From the NCBI RefSeq assembly GCF_949987515.2, contig NC_082698.1, forward strand, positions 6,942,493 to 7,006,492: a stretch of 64,000 nucleotides of DNA, given 5' to 3'. A program made the translations under genes and the position numbers. The DNA comes from Delphinus delphis (taxonomy: Eukaryota > Chordata > Mammalia > Artiodactyla > Delphinidae). The stretch's first letter is position 1, and the number at the start of each line of letters is the position of its first letter. The notes under the pieces were generated by a model. That model was given only the letters and a program-made list of their open reading frames with translations, searched no databases and was not told where the DNA came from. Positions 55,605 to 64,000 of this stretch are shown here, in pieces.

Positions 55605-56045
55605 GAAGAAACAAAAAGGACAGTTGGATGGATACAAGAATGGATGCATGGATGGGTGAATAGATGGATAAGTGGATGAGTAAACAGCTGGATGGGTGGG
55701 TAAGTGTTCATGTGAGTGGATAGATGGATGATGGATGGGTGAGTGGATGAGTGAATAGATGGATAAGTGGATGAGTAAACAGCTGGATGGGTGGGTAAGT
55801 GTTCATGTGAGTGGATAGATGGATGATGGATGGGTGAGTGGATGAGTGAATAGATGTTTAGGTGGATGAGTAGATACATGGGCAGGTAGATGGGTTGATG
55901 GGTGGGTGGGTGGATGGACAGATGGGTAGATGGGTGGATAAGTAGATAAATGAGTGGTCAGATTTGTGGGTGGATAGATAGATGGAGGGATGAGTAGGTA
56001 GATGAACGGGTGGTTGGGTGGGTGGGTTGATGGATGGATAGACCA
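55605..56045. repeat. TGGA/TGGG-type minisatellite
   Basis: About 440 bases of imperfect TGGA, TGGG, TAGA units. It contains a higher-order unit of 95 bases present twice, without any change, at 55656-55750 and 55751-55845. Minus-strand translation gives His-Pro-Ser-Thr strings, which are artefacts. Confidence 0.95.
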
Positions 56046-56439
56046 CTGGGGGGAAAAATGTGATTTGAAAGATTCCTCAGGGCACACTGTTTTCAGGAAG
56101 GCCAGAAAAAAGGACTTCCTTCTTTCCCCGCAATCCCTTTAGAGTAAGCAGTGATCCACTTAAAAGCCCCGTTGGCACTGACCGATCTACTGTGTTGCTT
56201 GCTTCCCGAAGGCTTACGCCATTCGCCTTGGACTCTGAAGGATTCTCAGCATGGCTGGGGCCCCGTGCGCTGAGCAGCTCACAGGCCAGCACAACAGACC
56301 TCACGCAGCACATGCCTCACCCAGGACACACCCCCGCTGACAAAAGCTGCTCCATGGAGTAAGACAGGTAAGATGCATTTGTTGGATGAGTGAAGGAATC
56401 TATCAACCAAAATGTAAATAATCAGCCCTATTTCTGCCA
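56046..56439. other. Unique non-coding stretch
   Basis: No repeat or exon recognised. Confidence 0.45.
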
Positions 56440-56870
56440 TCCAGAAGCAGAGCAATAGTTACCAATTTTGTGTATATTTTTCCATTACTTTTCATTAGCA
56501 CACGTGTATTTCAGTACAAAATGGATCACACTGTGATATACCACTCTATAATCAGCCTACTTCATATAATAGTATATTTTGAATAATTTCCATTTTATTC
56601 AGTATCCTGCAGAAGCATAAGATGGCATTACGTGAATGTAGCATAATTTATTTAACCAGCCGCCTTTTGTTGTTTCCAGTTGTTCATTACTTTAAGCCTT
56701 GCTATGATGGACAACCTTACAACTCTACTTTTGAAAACATCCAGGATTGTTTCCTTAGAAGAAATCCCTTTTGTAGAATTGCTCCATCAACAGATATGCA
56801 GAATCACAAGGCTTTTCTTGAGTGTTTCCAGATTGTCCTCTAGAAAGATTGTGCTAATTCACACACAACC
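56440..56870 (-). mobile_element. L1M 3' region fragment
   Basis: 'gaataatttccattttattc', 'gtagcataatttatttaacc', 'agccgccttttgttgtttcc', 'gatggacaaccttacaactc', 'tgtagaattgctccatcaac': antisense L1M with the usual 'ttatttaaccagtcccc' motif. Sequence near 57170-57320 may belong to another such fragment. Confidence 0.7.
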
Positions 56871-57319
56871 TGGCAGAGTGACAGAATGTCCGGCGCTTTC
56901 ACCTGCTCTTGTTTTTAAAACAAACATAGAAGCAAGTTGCAATGCTCTCAAATATGTCTGCACAACTAAGCCCGGGGAGATGAGGCAGCTCTTGGGAGAA
57001 AACTGTCAGCACTCCTGGTGGTTTTACTAAACATAGGACAGCCTACACCCGTTTCTTATTTCTAACAAATGCTTGTCATCATAAAAGTAGTAATTTTCAC
57101 ATTAAAGAAAATTGTGGACGTGGGAAGAATCGGAGTGTGGGTACTTACCTATAGTTTCACTTCCAGGAACAACCAGTGTAACATTTCATAGCATTTCCTT
57201 CCAGGATTTTTTTCTGTGCTGGATTATTTCTTTTATGTGGTTGTGATAATACAGTAATGCGGCAGTGTGTCCTGATTTCTTTTTATTTACCAACATTCTA
57301 TAAGCATTTTTCTGTCTTA

Positions 57320-57994
57320 TCACAGACTCCCAGTAAGCCTAATTTTAACAAATATATAATGTTCCTTCAAGTGAATGGGACCTGGCTTAACCTTTCCCTG
57401 CAGAACACCTAAGTTACATTCAAGGTTATTAAAAGCCACATGGCACAAACATTGGCATGTGTCTATATTATCTCCTTGCTTTAAACACACATGACAATAA
57501 TTAAGGAATTCAGTTAGGGGGAAAAGGCACAAGTAGAGATGCTGACCCCTTGGCAGATAATCACGTGAGGCTATAAACTGGTCACCTGTCACTTTTCTCA
57601 ACTTAGCAGTGGATGCGATCTTGAGCATTTTTTCAGCAGGATATTGACAAAAATCACAGGGCCCAGAGCTGCAGGCCAACAGGTTAAAGTATCCCCCGGA
57701 GACTCCTACCTGAGATCCCAGAAGCATTCCTGTCCCTGCACACAGAGCATTGGGGACTGGGCTTTCATGAACCCCTGTGCTTGTTATGGATGTGATTAGA
57801 AGGAAAAACAAACACTCCTCCTGGTTTTGTAGTGATTCCACATTTTGCTTATTAATTTCTGTGGCAGCTTTGACTTTCCTGATAACCAGCTTTGTACTTT
57901 TGATGGCAGTCACTGGGTCCAGGGATTTTACATAGCCCCACTTTACAGCCACTGTTTCCTCTACAAGTATGCTAACGGGTGAGCAAAAGTACAT
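57320..57994 (-). other. 224-codon open frame of unknown nature
   Basis: The longest open frame in the window outside recognised transposon coding regions. The predicted product starts MYFCSPVSILVEETVAVKW and is Cys-rich in its C-terminal half (for example CHVCLKQGDNIDTCQCLCH). No signal peptide, catalytic motif or known domain is recognised. By a rough count one frame this long could arise by chance in 64 kb. The last codons may run into old L1-like DNA at 57.2-57.4 kb. It could be the coding remnant of an unrecognised old element or just chance. No promoter, poly(A) site or splice structure supports a gene. Confidence 0.2.
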
Positions 57995-58074
57995 AAGGAA
58001 GTAGGAATTGTTATGAAAAGTTGCCCCTACACACTCAGCATTGCTTTCAATGTGAAAAATTTTTAATGCATGGG

Positions 58075-58225
58075 CTGAAGAACGTAAGATGAATATAAAC
58101 GACTAATAAACATAAGAAAAATTGGCCAGTCTCACCAATAATCAAAACAAAGAAAAATAAAACTGTAATACCTTTATGTCTCACATCAAATTAGCAAATA
58201 GTAAAAATGTATATTGTGTAGTGAA
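58075..58225 (+). mobile_element. Short L1M ORF2 fragment
   Basis: 'gactaataaacataagaaaa', 'ggccagtctcaccaataatc', 'cttatgtctcacatcaaatt' style text ('tttatgtctcacatcaaatt') matches the L1 ORF2 3' part in sense. Confidence 0.6.
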
Positions 58226-58809
58226 ATGGATACTTTTCTTAGACTAGATGTAGGCTAGTTTAACCTTTCTTTTTTCTCAGTCAAATATTTTTATTGCTTT
58301 ATCAACAACTGCTTAGATATAAATGAATCTAATGACAATTAATATGAAAACTGAGTAGCAGGCATAGACCTCACTGTGTACTGGAAGGGCAGTATTCTCG
58401 CTGTTATGGGAAGGCTCCCAAGAGATGATAAGATGAAAAAGTCTCTGGGTTCAAATTCCCTGAACCCAGAATCTGGTCTGGCCCCAGATTCCGAGAATTA
58501 TTGAGTCCCTCTTGTGATGTCAGTGAGAGAGGCCATGAGTAATTCGTGGAAATTGGTCTCACCCCAGTCGGGGTATTAGGCAGGGTGTGGGTGTGGGCAC
58601 ATATTGGGGATCCAGCAGGAGTAGGTCTGGGGGAGTAGGCTGTTTTCTGCCCCTGAGCTCACCATGACTTACCCCTAGCCATCAAGGAGAGGTCAAAACA
58701 GGACACCTCTGTGAAATGCAACGAACATCCTGAGCTGATGCAGGCAGCAGGGATGGCCCAAGATGCCAAACACAGGAAAGGTCCATTGGGCATCATCAGG
58801 TTTACAAGG
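58226..58809. other. Unique non-coding stretch
   Basis: No repeat or exon recognised. A short imperfect repeat 'cctgaacccagaatctggtc' / 'ggccccagattccgagaatt' lies near 58461-58500. Confidence 0.4.
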
Positions 58810-59225
58810 ATGAGGATCAACAAATATAGGATAGCCATACAATGGAATATTATTCAACAGAGAAAAGGATTGAAGTCCATATGCCATGACGTGGTGAAAC
58901 TTCTACTAGCAATATGCTAAATGAAGTAAGCCAGACACAGAAGGACAAATGTTGTATGAATCCACTTATATGAGGTACCTAGAATAGTCAGATTCACAAA
59001 GTAGAATGGAGATTACCAGGGACTGGGGGGAGGAGAGAATGGGGGGTTATTGCTTAATGGGTACACATTTTCTGTTTGGAGTGATGGTAAATTTTGGAAA
59101 TAGATAGTAGTGACGGTTGCACCGCTTTGTGAATTTAATCAGTGCCACTGAATTGTACACTTAAAATGGTTGAAATGGCAAATTTTATGTTGTGTATATT
59201 GTCACAATTTAAAATATATATTTAG
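58810..59225 (+). mobile_element. L1M 3' end
   Basis: 'ccatacaatggaatattatt', 'gctaaatgaagtaagccaga', 'ggagattaccagggactggg', 'tattgcttaatgggtacaca', 'cactgaattgtacacttaaa', 'atggttgaaatggcaaattt', 'tatgttgtgtatattgtcac': a well-preserved sense L1M 3' end. Confidence 0.9.
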
Positions 59226-59529
59226 TGCAGAAAATAAAAAGATAGTGAAAGAGCAGAAGTCATCTTGGTGGTGACAACCTTGCACCCTTGTCTCAACTTA
59301 CACTGCTTTGCTCTGTTGCCCTCCATGTTTCGTTCTCAGCGGGGGCCCTTCTCCATCATTTGGGGGGCTCCTTTGCCTCTCTCCTTGGTATTTCTCCAGT
59401 TTTTTGTCTCCCAATCTTCCTTTATGTTAACTTTGTTATTTTGGTAAAATATAAACTGCAGCAGCTTCCTGAGAAAGGGGCATATGGGATTTAAAGTTTT
59501 TAAGACTTTGCAAGTCTGAAAATAAGTTT
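59226..59529. other. Unique non-coding stretch
   Basis: No repeat recognised. The segment 'catcttggtggtgacaacct' onward is ordinary sequence without exon signals. Confidence 0.35.
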
Positions 59530-60010
59530 ACTGTACTCTCAGATTTGATTGATAGTTAGGCTGAGTAGAATTTGGGGTTGGAAATCATTTTCTTGCCATA
59601 TTTTGAAGGCATTGCTTGTTATCTTTTAGATTCCAGATTGCTTCCAGGCCGAGAAGTCCAAAGCCAGTCTGACACCTGTCCCTGTGAATGTGACTTGATT
59701 TCTTATAATGGGTTTATTTTATTTCTTTTCTCTGTGACAGCTCATAGCTTGTTGGTCCTCAATTCCTTGAAATTTCATGATGTGGCTCTATTTTGATTCA
59801 TGGTAAATACATGAGTTCTTTCGATCTGAAACCTGTGTCCTTTTCTTTGGGAAATTTTTCTTGAATTAGTTCGCTTATTATTTTCTCCTTTCTATTTTCT
59901 CTCTTCCTACTTTCTGAACTGGTCCACTCATCTTCTTTTTAATTTTTCATCCATTGGTTTTTTGCTCTATTTTTCTGAGATTCCTCAACTTTATCTTCCA
60001 GTCGTTATTT
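59530..60010 (-). mobile_element. L1M/HAL1 ORF1-region fragment
   Basis: 'gctgagtagaatttggggtt', 'ggaaatcattttcttgccat', 'attttgaaggcattgcttgt', 'gcttccaggccgagaagtcc', 'aaatttttcttgaattagtt' and 'ttctgagattcctcaacttt' are the typical antisense of old L1/HAL1 ORF1. The frame is lost. Confidence 0.75.
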
Positions 60011-60019
60011 CCAGAAGGC

Positions 60020-60400
60020 GTTTAATCTCCAAGCAATTTTTAAATTGGTTTTTAATTATTGATTTGTAAGAGCTCTTTGCGTAAACTGGATAGACGCCCT
60101 TTGTCTAATGTATGAATTGCAGATATCTAGTCCCACTCTGTGACTTACCTTTTCATTCTCTAACTGGCGTCTTCTGAAATGCAGAAATTCTAATGAACTC
60201 CAATTAATTAATTTTTTATTTTATAATTAGTGCCTTTTTTGTATCCTTTTTAAGAAACATTTGCCACCTCAAGGTCATGACAATATTCTCCTGTTTTCTT
60301 CTGGAAGCTTTATCATTGTACCTTTCTTATTTAGATCTGTGATTCATCCGAAATTGATTTTTGTGTGTGGTGTGAGGTAGGGGTCAATATTTCTGATAGT
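60020..60400 (-). mobile_element. L1M ORF2 3' fragment
   Basis: 'tgatttgtaagagctctttg', 'ccactctgtgacttaccttt', 'tcattctctaactggcgtct', 'aaggtcatgacaatattctc', 'gtgattcatccgaaattgat' are antisense ORF2 3' text. It is out of order relative to 59530-60010, so a separate or rearranged piece. Confidence 0.7.
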
Positions 60401-61204
60401 TTGCCTTGGCCTCTTTCTTTAGATGTCTGGTAATCCTTGGTCACCTTCGCATGATTAAACATGAAGAACTAAAACGTCTGTTTAGAAACTGTGAGCGTGT
60501 AACTAGGGAACGTCAAACATGAACTTCCCTATAAATTCATCTAAAATATCTGTGCATCAGCGTCTTTACAGTCTTTCCCCTTGTGCTGGACAAACTTCCT
60601 AGAGAAAATTCCCTCAGTCTCCATCCTGGAGGTCCTAGCCTGGCTGTCAGTGTTCCAGGAGTCAGGGGAGGTGAGATCTAGGTGTCCCCCCAGCCACTGC
60701 GTGTAGGTTCATTTAGCCCATCAGCACTCCCATCCTAGCCCACATTGGGTCTGATGGCCCAGCGCAGAGTTGCTCAGTTTTACCTTCTGCAGAGAATAAT
60801 GTCCACGCTTCTGCAAGGTAGAGGGGTGGAGGGGATTCACTCCACACCCAGCCAACAGAGTAGGGGGGAGATCTAGGGATCCAGCTGCTCTGGAACAACT
60901 CTCAGCTTCCCGGAGCATCCCTTGTGCCACCTACTCCTGTGTGTTTTGAGGATTTGGCTGCTTACATTGAGTTGGTTTTCTGTTTTCTCCACCGCCGGCT
61001 GGGGAGTCAGTCTTCTCAAATCTACTAAAGCAGTTACCACTCGTCCATCTGTTTCCCAGATTCCCAGATTATGCTGCTGTTCTCCTTTCATGTTCTTGCA
61101 AGTTTATGCCTTTTTAAAAAAATCCCCTTTCTGTAGTTGGGGAGAGGGGGCAAAATTAGTATGTTCAATCTGCCATCTTTACCTGGAAGTTGGTGTGAAT
61201 ATTT
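60401..61204. other. Mostly unique DNA
   Basis: No supported exon. 61140-61180 ('tcaatctgccatctttacct') may be the inverted 5' end of an old L1/HAL1. Confidence 0.4.
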
Positions 61205-61660
61205 TTTTAAAGAAAGCAATTAATGATGTGGATCAAGAACCTTAGAAATAGTCATACCCTTTAATTCCACTTCTAGACTTCTAGGAATTTATCCTAAAGA
61301 AATCACCAGAAACATGGACAAAAGTTCTTATTTTCGTGTTCATTACAGTGTTGTTTATAAGGCAAAAACTGAAAACAAACTAAATGTTCCACAATAGAGA
61401 AATGGTTTCAAAAATGGTGGTACATCCATATGATGAGATATGAAATATTTAATGACAAGGGAAATGTCCATAACATAATCAGGAAGTGATAAAAGAGTAT
61501 AAACTATATGTTCCATTTTATCCCAACTCTGGAGCAAGAGGGCTAGAGAGAGAAATGACTAGAAGGAAACACAGCCATAGAAGGAGGAGGAGGGGGAGAA
61601 GAGGGAAGATGTGAAGAAGGAGAATATACAGGAACACCAAAAATTTAACCATAGTTATCT
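61205..61660 (+). mobile_element. L1M 3' region fragment
   Basis: 'ctaggaatttatcctaaaga', 'aatcaccagaaacatggaca', 'taaatgttccacaatagaga', 'aatggtttcaaaaatggtgg', 'tacatccatatgatgagata' follow the sense L1M ORF2 end and 3' UTR. A purine-rich patch (61562-61622) lies inside. Confidence 0.75.
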
Positions 61661-61724
61661 TTATATATTTATTATTACAACAATCAGGAAAACATAATAG
61701 CTTTAAAATTAAAAATAGGGTCTT

Positions 61725-62120
61725 GCCTTGTTCCAGCCACCCTGTCATCCTTATTTCTCCCTCAACTTGTAATTTGCTTGCATGCCTCCATGTCATGACT
61801 CATGAAGCCCCCTACCTGGAACAGACTTCTGTTCTGGCCAACTCCTATATACCCTTCAATTCCCAGCTCAAGCATCATCCTCTCTTAGATTCCTATCCAC
61901 TCCAAGCTGGCTTGGGAGTCCATTCTCTAATTCCTAAGCCCCATGTGCATGTCTTTATTAGAATGCCTTCCACACTATTATAACCAATGGCTTTATTTTC
62001 TATGAACTTCTGGAGGGAGAAGCACGTCCCGCTCACCTTACGTCCTCAGCCCCAGGCTGGACACCAGGTGCAGAGCTGAGCTTCACTAAGGGTCATCATA
62101 CATGTTTGAATGGAACAAAG
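61725..62120 (+). mobile_element. L2 3' end
   Basis: 'cctacctggaacagacttct', 'caattcccagctcaagcatc', 'ctggagggagaagcacgtcc', 'ctcagccccaggctggacac', ending near 'tttgaatggaac': the order and content of the L2 3' terminal region, diverged. Confidence 0.6.
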
Positions 62121-64000
62121 TTGAAGGGATCAAGAGGAGGAATGAATAACATTTTCACGGACTATCACTGGGGGCTTGGTTATGCGGTAATCTCTGCTCT
62201 CCTAGTTTTCCATGACTATGAAAAGTCCAAACTGTTGGACCTATAGTGCCAAGCTCAAGATATCCATGTTCATCTGGTGACACCTACCCAAATTATAGTG
62301 ATGACGTTTAAGAGGAAATAATCTGCAAACATCTGTAGACCGGCCTTACAAACCGATCTCGGAGAGAAATGGCAAAGCCCACAGGCCACAGCTGCCGCTG
62401 ACAAGAGTAGCTCAAAGCACAAGGCTCTGTAATGATTATCATTATTTAACGTCATTCCACAAGGAACCATTAGAGGAACAAGGCTTGAAATTAGAGTCAA
62501 ATGATTCCCCTTTCTCTTCAGTCTACACATACAAGAGCCCAGCAGCACAGCGAGAGGGGTGGGAAAGCTGTGCTCGGTTATACTGTAATTACTTCTAACT
62601 CTATCCCCAGCCCCAAAGTACCGTCTTGTCACATGGCTTGTCATTTTTGCATGGCTCAGTCTATCAGAACATGTCATATCTTCCCAGCTTTTATTTCAGT
62701 ATTCCTGGTAGAGTAATAGCTTACGCTAGAAGAGTTTTTTTTAAGCTGCTGAAACGTTGTCCTGCCTTTGCTCCTGCAAAGGCCTAGGAACAGTTGTCTC
62801 CTGTTTGACATGGGTCTACTGCAGCTAGGATGTGCGCACTCTGCAGTGTGAGGGCACTGGAACCGTCTGGCCCAGAGCACCAGGCCACCAGCCCGTGTGG
62901 GGCACATGGTACTCGGGGTCACCAGGGCAAAGGACAGCCTGTCCTTGCTGCAGTGCTCTGGGAACCAGGTGTGGGCTACAGCCTCACCAACCACGTGTCC
63001 AGCTGTTCTGGACTCTGGAGTAGCTCAAGGCCACCCATCTCTTCCCCTCTGTGATAACGTTCCAGTCTCCTCAAGGGAACTCACTTCACTTGTGGGATTG
63101 GAGACAGGGCTCTCCTTCCCCAAGCCAAGGGGCAGACCTGTAGCTTGTGCGAGGCTCTGAGACTGAGCCCTTGCTGAGCAAAAATCTTGAGCAGGGAGAC
63201 AAGTTAGCCAGAAATGATGGAGATCACAGCGTTCCTGCCGCAAGGCTATTCCCACTGTTCCGATTCCGTCCTCCCACCCAGCCCCAACAAGCTTCCTTGG
63301 TTTCTGCCTACTTCTGAGCCAGGTCTCCGGTCTTCCCATTGATTCTGATCACTTTTACAATAAATTCCCTTTTGCTTAGGTCTAGAGTCAATTTCTGTTG
63401 CTTACAGCCTGAGCACCCCGGCCACCCGTTTGTCCCTCCCCCTTTCCGGGGTTCCTCAGAGGCTGCTGAGAAAACCTGAGCCTGGGAATGGCTGTGATAA
63501 AGCCTTTCCCTCCTGAATCAGAACTGCAGGTCCCTTCCCCTAGATGAGCACCTCCTCGGGAACCGCCACCCCCCACCCCCGCGCCAGGTCTCCAGTCTTT
63601 GCCAACCTCTCTTCCTCCTCTCCTATCTCATCAGTGCCCACTCTCTCTACTGGCTGACGGTCACTCCATTTGGCCAGTAAATCTTGCTCAGGCTGCTTCT
63701 GCTAATAGAATGACCACCCCAATGCTGCAGGACCACCTGCCCCATAGAGCCATTCCCTTAGACCCCCGAGGAAAATGCCCGCGCCCCCGCCAGCACTTCA
63801 TATGCCCCTTTTGGGGTACTTAGCACATTTGACCTTCTGTTACAGCTGTTTCCCCAGATGTCCCTTAAACTTCCCGACGGGAGTGATGTGTCAGCAGACT
63901 GTCGGAGAAGCCAGAATCTCCCCACATTGTCCTGCTGCCTGCCAGCCATTGCTGGTGTGCAGCAATTCAGCTGCATCTATAGATAGACTTAGCCGGGCAC
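62121..64000. other. Unique stretch including a candidate conserved block
   Basis: No repeat recognised over 1.9 kb. 62280-62720 looks like a conserved non-coding element. The rest (62.8-64.0 kb) is GC-rich, with overlapping random frames of 60-104 codons on both strands. Confidence 0.4.
62302..62454. promoter_or_regulatory. Candidate enhancer core with CRE-like half-palindromes
   Basis: TGACGT at 62302-62307 and its inverse ACGTCA at 62449-62454 (CREB/ATF-type) bracket GCAAACA (62330-62336, forkhead-like). The inverted repeat AATGATTATCATT (62431-62443) has homeodomain/POU-like cores. Motif matches of this size occur by chance; the case rests on their clustering in repeat-free DNA. Confidence 0.3.

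Noticed and set aside
55102..55649. Two minus-strand open frames of 150 and 156 codons
   Set aside because: They use the same DNA in different phases and neither has a domain or codon pattern that stands out.
55656..55845. Repeat array that could be mistaken for CRISPR
   Set aside because: The 95-base units are directly adjacent without spacers, and the genome is mammalian.
55535..56087. Open frames of 62-114 codons rich in His, Pro, Ser and Thr
   Set aside because: Direct translation of the TGGA/TGGG minisatellite; no start context, domain or non-repeat extension.

Overview
The window is mammalian nuclear DNA, almost certainly from a cetacean. It carries several copies of the tRNA-Glu-derived CHR SINE families (whale/hippo/ruminant SINEs). 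Three of them (3842, 9886, 30282) are the short ~210-base CHR-2 form abundant in whales and dolphins. There is also a cetartiodactyl-type LINE-1 and a mariner of the kind known from cattle and whales. The species assignment rests on recognising repeat families by eye, not on a search.

No protein-coding exon, RNA gene or processed pseudogene of a host gene could be supported. The window reads as intergenic or deep-intronic DNA. Every long open frame with recognisable content belongs to a dead transposon: LINE-1 ORF1 and ORF2 at 44031-48644 (-), an older LINE-1 ORF1 at 20491-20826 (+), and a frameshifted mariner transposase at 21159-22166 (-).

Layout: 1-15 kb holds mixed old repeats (HAL1/L1, MaLR LTRs, MIR, L2, an endogenous-retrovirus pol remnant) and three CHR SINEs in otherwise unique DNA. 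15.1-18.4 kb is one L2 element split by an L1/HAL1 fragment that itself carries a CHR SINE, and by an MLT1 LTR with a 5-base target duplication. 19.5-26.3 kb is an ancient LINE-1 holding a near-complete mariner and three younger L1 3' ends. 26.3-42.8 kb alternates L1 fragments on both strands with a MER1 hAT element, an MLT1 LTR and CHR SINEs. 43.6-49.3 kb is a nearly full-length L1 on the minus strand. 49-64 kb is the most unique part, with scattered L1/L2 pieces, a TGGA-type minisatellite (55.6-56.0 kb) and two stretches that look like conserved non-coding elements.

Nothing looks like a new multi-gene system. The points most worth a second look are the candidate regulatory blocks at 62.28-62.72 kb and 51.70-52.14 kb, a MER-derived patch inside an MLT1 LTR at 8.09 kb, a perfect 95-base duplication in the minisatellite, recurrent (TA)n growth at the same site of two L1 copies, and the nested insertions whose target duplications order the events. 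Family names marked as tentative come from memory of consensus sequences; boundaries of ancient repeats are good to roughly 20-50 bases.
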